Shown here one piece after another: positions 1-9,639 of a stretch of 64,000 bases of DNA. Made by a program: the position numbers and the translations under genes. The notes beneath the pieces are model-generated. The model ran no database searches and was not told where the DNA came from. It saw only the letters and a program-made list of their open reading frames with translations. Source of the DNA: Ascarosepion bandense (lineage: Eukaryota; Mollusca; Cephalopoda; Sepiida; Sepiidae); assembly GCA_037127315.1 (NCBI GenBank), contig JBBBDQ010000308.1, forward strand, positions 478,501-542,500, given 5' to 3'. Every line of letters begins with the position of its first letter. The first letter of the stretch is position 1.

Positions 1-590
1 GAAGAAGATGAAGAAGAATTCTAGAAGAATTTTTTAAACTCATTTCTTTTCCGGGCTTTTAATCGCATTGTTGTTCTTTCTTTTCATTAAGCATCATACG
101 GGTACTTGCATTATTTATTATCGTCTAATTCTTTTCTCTTTCAAAATTCATTATTTTTTTTTTTTAGTATTATTACTCTTTCCTTCTCATGAAACCTCAT
201 TCATGCATCTATATTGCTTATCCTAGCTTTTTCCCCCCTATCATAACTCATTCTTTTTTTCCGTGCTTTTAATCGCATTATTGTCTTTTCCTTCTCATTA
301 AACATTATTAGTGTATTTATTCCAAACTTTTCCTTCTTCTCTTTCAAGACTCATTCTTTTTTTTTTTCGGCTTTTAATAGCGTTTATTTTTCTTCCTTTC
401 TCATTAAATCTCATTCGTGTGTTTTTTTATTCCTTAATCTAATCTCGTTATTTCTCTTTCATTTTCTAGTCTCTTTTCAAACTTAATCTTTCACCGGGCT
501 TCTAATCATATTATTCCCCCTTTATTCCCATTAAATATTATTCGTTTATTTATCTTCATTCTTCTAGCTTTTTTTTCTTTCCTTTCTCTT
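1..590. repeat. diverged ~105-bp tandem repeat, about 5 units
   Basis: A pyrimidine-rich block in which the phrase CTTTTAATCGCATT recurs in diverged form near positions 57, 162, 268, 373 and 499, each time followed by a TTCTCATTAAAC-like phrase. Spacing is about 105, 105, 106 and 126 bp. This is an old minisatellite with many substitutions and poly-T expansions. It holds no coding sequence. Confidence 0.6.
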
Positions 591-928
591 ACCTTATTTG
601 AATATTCTTTTTGGATCTATCATCCTTACTCTTGTTTTTAACTTCTTCTCTTGCTCATCCATTATTCTCTCAGTCGACTTTCTCTTTTGTTTTCTCTCTC
701 ATCCCTCAACTCAGCTTTTGTTCATCTCGAACGCCTACCATTTTGTTTTTTTATACTCACTCATACCTCAACTCGTCTTGTCGATTTTCTATTTTCTACT
801 ATGGATCATTGACTCTTCTCCGCCTCTTTCTTATCTTCTGGAAAAGTTCGGCCGGCGACCGGCGCTAGATTTCCGGCAAAAAGATTGACTACGCATAAGT
901 TGTCGAATGTTCCGTCAAACAGGAAGCG
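591..928. other. non-repetitive stretch with a GC-rich patch
   Basis: Pyrimidine-rich DNA leads into a short GC-rich patch around 845-875 containing GGCCGGCGACCGGCGC, the only such patch in the first 5 kb. Overlapping small open frames here look like a composition effect. The patch could be a 5' UTR or promoter edge for the candidate exon that follows, but no TATA or initiator element is convincing. Confidence 0.3.
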
Positions 929-1141
929 ATGGCCTCTTCAGGAACTAGTGTTCTGTCAGCTGCGACTGACTGTCAAGGAGTTGCACCCGGTGTATTTAGT
1001 GAGGACGTATGTCAATTAGCATACAGTGTTAGTGGGCGTCATTGGCAGAAGGTCTATGACTTTAAGTATGTATGTATGAGTGGGGATGTTTGGTTATGGA
1101 ACTCGTTGTGGGTGCACGCGACTGAAAAAGAGAGAAATTGA
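929..1141 (+). CDS. candidate first coding exon, unrecognised protein
   Basis: A 70-codon frame starting at an ATG in good Kozak context (GCGATGG). The first ~41 residues (MASSGTSVLSAATDCQGV... to about SGRHWQK) have the composition of an ordinary protein and belong to no repeat seen elsewhere in the window. Beyond about 1070 the frame runs toward GA-rich simple sequence and is probably intronic. Possible splice donors are GT at 1052 (after AAG), 1066 and 1070 (GTATGT); none is perfect. I do not recognise the protein and assign no function. It is the best host-gene candidate here because it is unique, follows the GC-rich patch and lacks stop codons, but a chance ORF remains possible. Confidence 0.28.
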   Translation: MASSGTSVLSAATDCQGVAPGVFSEDVCQLAYSVSGRHWQKVYDFKYVCMSGDVWLWNSLWVHATEKERN

Positions 1142-1149
1142 GGTATAGA

Positions 1150-1285
1150 TTGGAAGAGAGAGAGAAGCAGATTAAGAGGGATAGTGACGAAGATCCCGGA
1201 AAAGAGTGCACAGACAGAAAGAAAAACAGAAAGAAGGAAAGAAAGAAAGAATAGCAAAATAAAGTGATGACAAAGAGGTTAGCTA

Positions 1286-1317
<32 letters not shown>

Positions 1318-1439
1318 TGAGTGTATGTGTGTGTGTGTGTGTCCAACCAAGAGAGAAAGAGAGAAAACGAGAGAGATCCAGAGAGAGAGAGAGGGATGGA
1401 GTATGAGAAATATGGCATTGAAAAAGAAATAGAAAGAAC

Positions 1440-1487
<48 letters not shown>

Positions 1488-1600
1488 AGAGAGATGGAGA
1501 GAGAGAGAGAGAAATGACTGTAAATCCCAAGGACAAAAAAACAAAAAACAAAACAAAGGCAGTGAGAATAAACGCGAGAGAAAGGGAGACAAGTAGTTAT
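1150..1600. repeat. (GA)n/(GT)n simple sequence
   Basis: Runs of GAGAGA (1283-1320, 1383-1395, 1445-1515) with a short (GT)n at 1322-1342. Long open frames on both strands, Ser/Leu-rich on minus and Arg/Glu-rich on plus, are reading-frame shadows of the dinucleotide repeat. Confidence 0.9.
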
Positions 1601-1694
1601 ATAAGATTGAGAATGAAAAAAAAGGAAGAAGCAAAAGTAATAGGGGAAGAGGACGAGGGAAAAAAAGAAAGACGTTAGATAAATAGGTATTATC

Positions 1695-1740
1695 AAACTG
1701 AGATAGATAGATAGATAGATAGATAGATATGAAAAGATTG

Positions 1741-1791
<51 letters not shown>

Positions 1792-1802
1792 AAAGATATT
1801 GA

Positions 1803-1841
<39 letters not shown>

Positions 1842-1852
1842 TGAAAAGATTG

Positions 1853-1883
<31 letters not shown>

Positions 1884-1892
1884 GAACAAGCT

Positions 1893-1940
<48 letters not shown>

Positions 1941-2002
1941 AATGAAGAGATTAGAAAGAATAGATTAGATAGATAGATAGATAGATATGAAAATGAAAAT
2001 TG

Positions 2003-2051
<49 letters not shown>

Positions 2052-2062
2052 TAGAAAAGATT

Positions 2063-2104
<42 letters not shown>

Positions 2105-2114
2105 TGAAAAGATT

Positions 2115-2148
<34 letters not shown>

Positions 2149-2158
2149 TGAAAAGATT

Positions 2159-2191
<33 letters not shown>

Positions 2192-2200
2192 GAAAAGATT

Positions 2201-2258
<58 letters not shown>

Positions 2259-2363
2259 TGAAAAGATTGAGATAGATAGATAGATAGATAGGTAAATAGA
2301 TAGATAGATATGAAAAGATTAAGATAGATAGATAGATAGATAGATAGAAAAGATTGAAAAGAT

Positions 2364-2401
<38 letters not shown>

Positions 2402-2414
2402 TAAAAGAAAAGAT

Positions 2415-2481
<67 letters not shown>

Positions 2482-2487
2482 AAGATT

Positions 2488-2543
<56 letters not shown>

Positions 2544-2556
2544 AATGAAGAGATTG

Positions 2557-2599
<43 letters not shown>

Positions 2600-2640
2600 G
2601 AAGATATTGGAATAGATAGATCGATAGTTAGATAGATATG
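1695..2640. repeat. (GATA)n microsatellite block with regular interruptions
   Basis: About 950 bp of GATA repeats. The pure runs are broken again and again by the same phrase, ATATGAAAAGATT(G/A)A, so the block has a second, longer order of repetition. The minus-strand frames made of repeated YLSIYLSI are shadows of the tetranucleotide. Confidence 0.95.
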
Positions 2641-2859
2641 AGCTAGCATAGGAAGGTAGACAGATAACAAACATATTGAAGTAGATATGATCTGAGATAT
2701 ATAGGTAGATACATATCAAAAGAATGCTATATATATATTTTTTTTCTGAACATATTTTGTTAAATATAAGAGACAATGAATGTCTTTTACGTTTAATCAT
2801 GAGCCGTTCTAAACAGCGTATTTTGGCTTTAATTTCAGTTGAAAATAAAGACAAAAATT

Positions 2860-3020
2860 CTCCAACATTTGGATAGATTAATAAGTTGGTTTTAAGCTGA
2901 TGGTGGATGATTTTGTGTGACCGTCCTTATAACCTCTCTGAAGATGACTCATGTGAGCTGAAAGCTTAGAACTAACTTAATAAAAAATTATCCAAACGTT
3001 TAGATAGATATTTAAATAGC
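2860..3020 (+). repeat. short repeat with a CTGAAGA...GAAA motif
   Basis: A non-coding segment between GATA-rich edges, bracketed by related phrases (TCCAACATTTGGATAGAT near 2861 and TCCAAACGTTTAGATAGAT near 2993). It contains CTGAAGA at 2938-2944 and GAAAG at 2960-2964 with a partly self-complementary spacer. The layout is that of a hammerhead core, but stem II is imperfect, so this is a weak member of the group described in the findings. Confidence 0.3.
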
Positions 3021-3049
3021 GTAATGAAATGCAAAATGTGAAATTCATG

Positions 3050-3380
3050 GGGTTATACAGGAAATATAAAGGTTAAACTTAGATTTGAAGAGGTCAAGAT
3101 TATAGAGATTAGGAAAACATCCTCTCGGGAGTCTGTTCCACAAAGCAAGAGTTCTTGGGAACAATCTGTCCAAATGGAACTTATTTCTTACTATTGAAAT
3201 ACAAAGGAATGTCTGGCGGATCTTAGATGTAAAAGTCATGGTTGTTGGAAAAGAAGAATGTAACTCGCCAGAAAATATGTTACCGATAGAGCAGCGAGAA
3301 GCTTGCAATGTCTCTTCTGTGGGAAAGAAGTTGCAGAGTGGAAAATAATTCATCACCAACAAGGCCGCGTAGACGCCTTT
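3050..3380 (-). pseudogene. non-LTR retrotransposon C-terminal fragment
   Basis: The minus strand encodes a short C-terminal LINE tail with the typical ending: FPRTLALWNRLPRGCFPNL then YNLDLFKSKFN. Other LINEs in this window end in a matching WNSLP...CFPD.YNL..FK pattern. Only about 100 codons remain, with no RT or endonuclease. The upstream part of the frame (HRR-like through CSIGNIF) becomes the unit of the adjacent 110-bp tandem repeat. The family differs from the main LINE at 33960-35405. Confidence 0.6.
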
Positions 3381-4105
3381 AAAAATATGTTATGGATAGA
3401 GCAGCGAGAGGCTTGCAATGTCTCTTCCGTGGGAAAGAAGTTGCAGAGTGAAAAATAATTCATCACCGACAAGGCTGTGTAGACGCCTTTAAAAATATGT
3501 TATGGATAGAGCAGCGAGAGGCTTGCAATGTCTCTTCTGTGGGAAAGAAGTTGCAGAGTTGAAAATCATTCATCACCGACAAGGCCGCGTAGACGCCTTC
3601 AAAAAAATATGTTATGGATAGAGCAGCGAGAGGCTTGCAATATCTCTTCTGTGGGAAAAGAAGTTGCAGAGTTCAAAACAATTCATCACCGACAAGGCCG
3701 CGTAGACGCCTTCAAAAAATATGTTATGGATAGAGCAGCGAGAGGCTTGCAAAGTCTCTTCCGTGGGAAAGAAGTTGCAGAGTGGAAAATAATTCATCAC
3801 CAACAAGGCCGCGTAGACGCCTTTAAAAATATGTTACCGACATAGCAGCGAGAGGCTTGCAAAGTCTCTTCTGTGGGAAAGAAGTTGCAGAGTTGAAAAT
3901 AATTCATCACCGACAAGGCCGCGTAGACGCCTTTAAAAATATGTTATGGATAGAGCAGCGAGAGGATTGCAATGTCTCTTCCGTGGGAAAGAAGTTGCAG
4001 AGTGGAAAATAATTCATCACCGACAAGGCCGCGTAGACGCCATTTAAAAATATGTTATGGATAGAGCAGTGTGAGGCTTGTAATGTCTCTTTTGTGGTAA
4101 AGAAG
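3265..4105. repeat. 110-bp tandem repeat, 8 copies, LINE-derived
   Basis: The anchor GCAGCGAG (degenerate in the last unit) occurs at 3291, 3401, 3511, 3623, 3735, 3845, 3955 and 4066, giving periods of 110, 110, 112, 112, 110, 110 and 111. Minus-strand translation of one unit gives SHRRDIASLSLLY, the same motif as SHRRNVASLCLFY in the LINE at 33960-35405, so the unit was cut from a LINE C-terminal coding region. Because 110 is not a multiple of three, frames shift between units and the open frames are not genes. Confidence 0.85.
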
Positions 4106-4430
4106 TTGTGACTTGTCTTTTCGGGACGTAGGCGATCGTGGCCTTCCACGTCTCTCTATTCCTGGTACCTCTTAGCACACTTTCTTCTGTAACATCACGC
4201 AACCCCCGTTCTCTTATCCACCTGCACAGGTCCTTCAAATATGTTACCCGCTGCTTTCCTCTGTCTCATTTTCCCTCTATCTGGCCTGTTAGTATCAGAT
4301 TCACCAAGCCCTCCTTCCTCGTTGCATGTCCCAGGAACTTCAGTTGTCTCTTCCTGATGCTCAATATTAATTTTTTTTTTTTTTGTGTTTCCATCCTTTC
4401 CAAAACCTCATCATTGCTTGCATGCAAGGT

Positions 4431-4751
4431 CAGTGTTTTGAAACTGTAGTCCGCGGACCGCAGGGGGTCCGCAAGTATAAGATAGGGGGTCTGTGGATTA
4501 ACTCATCACGTGAAATTCAACGTGTAAATTTTCAGTGTCTGGATATTCATTTTTACCAAAAAAAAAATGACAAATGACAAAAGCTTGCACTATCGCCCAT
4601 TACATGTCAACGTTATTTATACAAAAATTATTTTACACATGCAAGAGATTGATGTTCAAATTTACCCTTTTTTTTTTTCAGGGTTCAAGTGTCACCCATG
4701 AACAAATTTTTAATAAAGGGGTCCGTAAGTAAAAAAGTTTGAAAACCCCTG
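4431..4751. mobile_element. hAT-like MITE
   Basis: A 321-bp segment that interrupts the RTE reading. It begins CAGTGTTTTGAAACTG and ends GTTTGAAAACCCCTG, an imperfect terminal inverted repeat of the CAG...CTG type, followed inward by GGTCCGC on the left and GGTCCG on the right. The flanks TGCAAGGT (4423-4430) and TTCTAGGT (4752-4759) fit a diverged 8-bp target duplication, as expected of hAT transposons. There is no coding capacity. Confidence 0.8.
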
Positions 4752-5530
4752 TTCTAGGTCCACGATATCCGCAGCATCCTTCTGTAGAACCACATTTCAG
4801 CTGCTTCAAGCTTTCCCTTCATCTTCGATGATATTGTCCAGCATTCACTGCCATATTGAAGAACTGATATTACATAGCAATCTAGTACTCTCTTCTTTGT
4901 TTCTAGTGAATGTTTTCTGTCTTAATACTTTACTCAGCTTCTGGAACGCGCCCTTCGCCATGCCAATTCGCCTTTGGATCTCTGTGTCGCACTTTCCGTC
5001 TTCGGTTAGAACACTTCCCAGGTATTTAAATTTTTTTACTTGCTTGATTCTAGTATCCTTCACCTGTATTTGACATTTTGGGCTTCTCTTTTAGAGATGA
5101 CCTTGAATTCGGTTTTCTTGCAGTTTATTTGTAGTTCTTTTTTGTCACTCTCTTCAGCTACCTTCTGTAGGAGGTCTTGTAATTTCCTTTTTGTGTCTGC
5201 AATCAGCACTGTATCAAAAGCGTATCTTATGTTGTTCGAATTGTGGCCTCCGATGACAAATCCTGGTATGACATCTTGGATCCTCAAAACAGTCTCTCAG
5301 CACCAGTTGAATAGATTCGGTGAAAAGACACATCCTTGTCTTACGCCCCTTTCTGCAAGATTGTAAATCTGCTAAATTCGTTACCTGTGTGTATGTAGGC
5401 AGTTTTCTGCCAGTAGAGATTCTTAATTACTCTAATGTCTTTCCCAAATATGTCGAGGTTGCTGAGCATTTCCATCAATTCTTTATGGGATATTTTGTCG
5501 AACGTCTTCGCATAATCGATAAAACATGGG

Positions 5531-5833
5531 TCAGTCAGTTAGTTAAGTGCCATACGTGATACACGCTTGGGCGATCATGTTTCGAAAGAGACATGACTGA
5601 CTGGGTAGAAGATTACCCGCAGTAGGTTGCCATTGCTTTCTACGGTAGACTGGTTGCCGACCAAGGCTATATAACCCAGTCTGTCCTGCTATTTAACCCA
5701 TAACTGGAAGGAAGAGACGGATTAATACCTTTCCCAAGGGTATTTGCGCGTAAGTGAATACAATGGATTCAACTAGAATTCGAACTCGGCTCCCCGGTTT
5801 CTCGTTCCGAGCCGATATCTACTGTACCACAAC
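5531..5833 (-). mobile_element. tRNA-derived SINE, type B
   Basis: A ~300-bp element also present at 25662-25976, 32065-32367 and 33629-33941. Read on minus it has a tRNA-like head with an A-box region and a B box (GAGTTCGAATTC), then a body with ACTTACGCGCAAATACCC and AACCTACTGCGGG, ending in a TGACTGACTG tail. Here it sits inside the RTE copy and its 5' edge appears slightly truncated. Confidence 0.85.
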
Positions 5834-6322
5834 TTTTTCATTTGCATTGCCCTTTCGGAGAACATTCTAACCATTACAAATACGGCGTTCCTTGTCCCAG
5901 TGTCTTTGACGAACCCGCACTGTTCTTGTCCTATCTGTGCCCTGATTCTGTTTCTCGCTCTATTCATCAGGATTCGGACGATCAGTTTTATAATATGGTT
6001 CATTAAACTGATAGTTCGATGGGGTTCGCACTTGTTTGATCCTGGCTTCTACGTTTTGGTAATCTAGATTTTTGGAGGCGCAACTGTAAACTGTTTCATT
6101 ATCTATATACATATTCTCTTAGGTTCGGAATATGTTCTTAATACAGAGTAAAAATAGTTTAAGAACGAGGAGAGAACCCCGAGAAAGGCCGGCAGTGAAC
6201 TTATGGCCTTCCGATGACTCGTTTCCGCAAAGAGATATATTATGTAGCGTTGTCCTGACAGAAGAGACCATTCCGATTGGCTTACTTTAGACGCTTTAGT
6301 TACTTTTCTAATTTTTTTTTTA

Positions 6323-7110
6323 TAATCATATCGCCCCAAGCAATGCATTTTACTACCACTGTTTTGCAGGGGGTTACAGAGGAAAAAAGTTATAAGAAAG
6401 AGTGACATGTTATAGGGGGTGTCAGGAAGTGGATAAGAGAAGGATGAGGATACTGAAGAGAGTAGGTTGGACAGAGAAAGGAGCATGAGAGAAAGGATGC
6501 AGGTTAGTGAGATAGGAGATGACTACTGACATTACATTTAAATTCTTGGAGATTGTAGCTGTCGGGAAAACAAGTAAATGGAAGGGAATTCCACAGGCGG
6601 GAAGTGCGAGAAAAGAAGCTGTTGGAGTAGAATTTACGTTTACAATTTATTGGTTTCACTGTAAAATGGTGGGACCTAGTTGCTAATCTTGTGGCTTGAG
6701 TAAATTTATATATAGGGGGCACCAGTGAGATAAGTGAGCAGAAGCCGTGAAAGTATTTGTAGAAGAGACACAGGGAAGCCACATTGCGCCGGTGAGAAAG
6801 TGACTGTATCTGAGCTACCAAGTCAGGATCTATCACATTACAGATTCTCCGTTGAATCTTGCCAAGGACCCCTAGGTGGATAGCAGGAGCACCCGACCAG
6901 ATATGGCAGCAGTATTCAATGCACGGGCGGATGGTAGATTTATATATGTGTAGGATTGTTTCAGACGGAAAAAAAACTTCCTGGCCCTACACAGAGAACC
7001 GGCTTTCTTAGTAGCTGATTTAGCTATGGATTCTATATAGTGATTCAACTTCTATATAGTGATTCGAGGAGGCGCAGTGTTTTACTTTCACGGAGACTAG
7101 CCTGATCCAG
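6323..7110 (-). mobile_element. Jockey-superfamily LINE, 5'-truncated copy
   Basis: Minus strand runs from a degraded S.TLRLLG-like region through FFFPSETILHIYKSTIRPCI, YCCHIWSGAPAIHLG, LSHRRNVASLCLFYKYFHGF and TSRLWNSLPFTCFPDSYNL, then a 3' UTR ending in the shared tail seen at 35405. A 110-codon frame remains open at 6504-6836; the rest has frameshifts. This is the C-terminal third of the LINE family best preserved at 33960-35405. Confidence 0.85.
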
Positions 7111-7424
7111 GTAATTTTATTTCTTTATTTTTTTAAAAAAATAATTTTCAGGGTTTGCTCGGTGGTTGGCGGAATGTTACTAGTTTGGTTTGAGACGTAT
7201 TGGATTAATTTAAACCACTCCTTTGCCCCATTGAGCAGGATAAAATTAGAGAAGAGATGAGCTGCTGGTTTCTAGTCTTGGAGATTTTGAAGGTTCACCT
7301 ATAAACTTTTATATCATCCGCAGAGATACTAACCAATGATCGGAATATGCTCTAAGCCAGATCATGAATATACAGTAAATACATTTATCCAAAGTTACCC
7401 CCACTGATATAAGATATGATAAAA

Positions 7425-7426
<2 letters not shown>
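7111..7426. other. unassigned stretch
   Basis: No open frame, no repeat shared with the rest of the window and no structural motif seen apart from short A/T runs. Confidence 0.4.

Positions 7427-7461
<35 letters not shown>
7427..7461. repeat. (GT)n microsatellite
   Basis: A 35-bp GT run directly upstream of the 5S-tRNA chimeric SINE. Confidence 0.95.
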
Positions 7462-7462
<1 letters not shown>

Positions 7463-7470
7463 TTATTAAT

Positions 7471-7760
7471 GTGCATACGGGCACATCACCTTTAAATGTC
7501 TGTTCTCGTATGATCACCAAAAGTTAAGCAAGTTAGATGAGTGACCGCTTGGGAATACAACGTACTGTAAATTTGGATGTGCGGGTGGTGTAATGAATAA
7601 TGGCATGGAATTATTAATCGGAGAGCTGCGTTCTTATTTGTGTTGGAATCGTTATATTCACTTACGCGCAAACACTATTGGGATAGGTATAAATTAATCT
7701 TATCTACCATCCTACTATCACCGACTATGGGTGAATTAATAAGAATTGTATTACTAAACC
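7471..7760 (+). mobile_element. 5S rRNA-tRNA chimeric SINE
   Basis: Positions 7471-7576 follow 5S rRNA order: GCATACGG, TGATCACC, AGTTAAGCA, then TAGATGAGTGACCGC and TTGGGAATAC, with a ~15-nt gap where GCCTGGTCAGTA should lie. A tRNA-like head with a GGTGTAATG A-box region and a GTTGGAATCG B-box region follows at once. The body (TTCACTTACGCGCAAACAC, TATTGGGATAGGTATAAATT) matches SINE type B. So a 5S module is fused in front of a SINE-B-like tRNA module. A second chimera is at 62390-62545. Confidence 0.75.
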
Positions 7761-7761
7761 A

Positions 7762-7762
<1 letters not shown>

Positions 7763-7807
<45 letters not shown>
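7763..7807. repeat. (TA)n microsatellite
   Basis: About 45 bp of TA repeats that abut the left arm of the foldback repeat at 7808-8045. Confidence 0.95.
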
Positions 7808-7809
<2 letters not shown>

Positions 7810-8045
7810 TAAGTTATAGTTTAGAACATGTACAAATTATAAGTTCCTACAAAAGTATACATTTTGTTTCGACATCAAAAAACAAGGTCTCATCAGGTAG
7901 TTAATAATGATGGTACTAAACGTTACTTTTGAAAAAGAAGATTAAAAAATCTCACTTTCCCTTTATTTTTCGATGTCGAAACAAAATGTACAATTTTGTA
8001 ATAAATTATAATTTCTACATGTTCTAAACTATAACTTATAATAAA
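7808..8045. repeat. foldback repeat with ~75-85-bp inverted arms
   Basis: The left arm (ATAAGTTATAGTTTAGAACA ... TTTTGTTTCGACATC) is mirrored by the right arm (GATGTCGAAACAAAATGTAC ... TGTTCTAAACTATAACTTAT) around a ~95-bp spacer. The arms are imperfect, with small indels. The minus strand of the left half carries a hammerhead-like core (next entry). No coding sequence. Confidence 0.8.
7845..7905 (-). ncRNA. hammerhead-like ribozyme motif
   Basis: On minus: CTGATGA (7896-7890), a short GAC/GTC stem II with a 13-nt loop, GAAAC (7870-7866), then CAAAA-TGTATAC-TTTTG forming a 5-bp stem III, followed by GTA (7850-7848) at the expected cleavage site. Stem I pairing is weak. The downstream phrase TTTTGTAGG...ACATGTTCTAAA is shared with the stronger motifs at 31361-31423 and 59750-59817. 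Confidence 0.5.
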
Positions 8046-8149
8046 TATTAATTGCGCGATTTCTATATTGAGCACTGTTTCAAATTAATGTTTTGAACGT
8101 TGCAATTTTATTCTTCGTTCTTTTATATATGTAGTGGTTCCATCATTGT

Positions 8150-8215
8150 TAACTGCCTAATGAGACATTGTTATTTCAATGTCAAAAATGTAGAATTTGT
8201 AGTAGTTTTACATAT
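8150..8215 (+). ncRNA. degenerate hammerhead-like motif
   Basis: CTAATGA (8157-8163), a 7-bp stem II GACATTG/CAATGTC around TTATTT, then AAAAA where GAAA is expected, and the family's downstream TTTGTAG. Two core positions are mutated (G5 to A, G12 to A), so this is probably an inactive relic. Confidence 0.4.
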
Positions 8216-8225
8216 GTTCTAACGC

Positions 8226-8226
<1 letters not shown>

Positions 8227-8277
<51 letters not shown>

Positions 8278-8290
8278 TATATATATATAT
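8227..8290. repeat. (AAT)n then (TA)n
   Basis: About 50 bp of AAT followed by a short TA run. Confidence 0.95.
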
Positions 8291-8339
8291 TTGAGAGAAA
8301 AATTAAAAAAAATAGATACCACTTCTGCAAATATATGTA

Positions 8340-8580
8340 TTACTCCTCAATAATGACTTGAGTTCTTTCGGTGACTGGCGTGTGTATACACCGCTTATAT
8401 ACAACACGTTTAAATTTCCACTCTTTGGTTCCATGCGCCTATGGCTTAGGGATTAGCGTATCCAACTAACACCAAATCGGTTGAGTTTCGATCCCGGACA
8501 GAAGCAAGTGGATGCCTACCACATTGATGTATCTGTGATACAGCGAAACAGGCCTGTATGTCGATGATGAATATATATAC
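8340..8580 (+). mobile_element. tRNA-derived SINE, type A, with upstream module
   Basis: The tRNA-like head at 8433-8500 has an A box (TGGCTTAGGGATTAGCG) and a B box (GGTTGAGTTTCGATCC). The body phrase CTGTGATACAGCGAAACAGG is shared with copies at 13290, 21750, 25977 (minus) and 30925, and the end runs into short TA. A ~90-bp segment before the head (TTGAGTTCTTTCGGTGACTG) recurs nearly intact upstream of the 13290 copy and more diverged upstream of the 21750 and 30925 copies, so it belongs to the element. Confidence 0.8.
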
Positions 8581-8749
8581 AGTACTTTTTTATTATAAGT
8601 GTTTATGATAAAAAACATATTTGACTGCAACAGGAGAGCTGTTATGTTTTAGTACTAGTTTATTAGCACCTCGTCAGGCAGTGAAATATTTTTTCTGTTA
8701 GGAATCCTTTTATATAGAAATTGAAAAACAACACAACTGTTATGCAGCG

Positions 8750-9626
8750 AGAATATTTTGAGGACCCTAGATGTTATATCAGGATTTGTCATCGGAGGCC
8801 ACAATTTGAACAACATAAGGTACGCAGATGATACGGTGCTGATTGCAGACATGGAAAGGAAACTACAAGACCTCCTACAGAAGGTAGCTGAAGAGAGTGA
8901 CAAAAAAGAACTACAAATAAACTACATGAAAACCGAATGCATGGTCATCAGTAAAAAGAGCAACCGAAAATGTCAAATACAGTGGGAGATGCTAATAACA
9001 AGCAGATACAAAAATTTAAATACCTGGCTACTGTTCTAACAGAAGAGAGAAAGTGCGACACAGAGATCCAAAGGCGAATTGGCATGGTGACAGACATGTT
9101 CCAGAAGATGAGTAAAGTATTAAAACACAGGAAACTTTCACTAGAAACAAAGAAGAGAGTACTAGATTGCTATGTAATGTCAGTTCTTCAATATGGCAGT
9201 GAATGCTGGACAATATCATCGAAGATGAAGGAAAAACTTGAAGCCGCTGAAATGTGGTTCTACAGAAGGATGCTGCGGATATCGTGGACTGGGCATGTGA
9301 GCAATGATCAGGTGTTGGAAATCATGGAAACGAAAAGAAAATTAATATTGAGCATCAGGTAGAGACAACTAAAGCTCATGGGACATGCAATGAGGAAAGA
9401 GGGCTTGGAGAATCTGATACTAACAGGCCAGATAGAGGGGAAAAGAGACAGTGGAAAGCAGCGGATAACATTTTTGAAGTACCAGAGCAGGTGTATGACA
9501 GAACTGGGGCTGCGAAATATTACAGAAATATTATTATTAGCGTGCTAAGAGCCACCAGGGATAGGGAGACATGAAAGGCCATGATCGCTTACGCCCTGAA
9601 GGGACAAGACACATAGAAGAAGAAAC
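8750..9626 (+). mobile_element. RTE-like LINE fragment (RT active site to 3' end)
   Basis: Plus-strand copy starting at GAGAATATTTTGAGGACC. It encodes ISGFVIGGHNLNNIRYADDT with an intact YADD, then LQDLLQKVAEESDKKELQIN, a frameshift near 9010, then TEERKCDTEIQRRIG, VLDCYVMSVLQYGSECW, MWFYRRMLRISWTGHVSN and a stop at 9360. Degraded C-terminus continues to the GAAGAAGAAA-type 3' end. It is 5'-truncated, as usual for LINEs, and shares family with the copies at 4106, 10737, 19180, 40369 and 57845. Confidence 0.85.
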
Positions 9627-9639
9627 CACCATTTTTATT

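Larger units (their letters stand above)
4106..6085 (-). mobile_element. RTE-like LINE fragment (RT domain to 3' end), broken
   Basis: Minus-strand remnant of an endonuclease/reverse-transcriptase LINE. Reading from 6085 down, one sees an RT palm region (IIKLIVRILMNRARNRIRAQ, then EQCGFVKDTGTRNAVF), a fingers/thumb stretch, the active-site region with YAFDTVLIAD, the LQDLLQKVAEESDKKELQIN helix, an LGSVLTEDGKCDTEIQRRIG segment and a degraded C-terminus. The usual YADD active site reads YAFD, an inactivating change. An hAT MITE (4431-4751) and a SINE (5531-5833) are nested inside. RTE assignment rests on resemblance to widespread RTE-type proteins and is not certain. Confidence 0.8.

Noticed and set aside
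1062..1889. 275-codon minus frame rich in Ser/Leu/Tyr
   Set aside because: It translates (GA)n and (GATA)n simple sequence; the periodic SLSL and YLSIYLSI text has no protein signal.
2113..2670. 185-codon minus frame of repeated YLSIYLSI
   Set aside because: A shadow of (GATA)n, which is open in this frame by chance.
3265..4105. CRISPR-like regular repeats
   Set aside because: Units of 110 bp are contiguous with no unique spacers, and the sequence is LINE coding in an animal genome.
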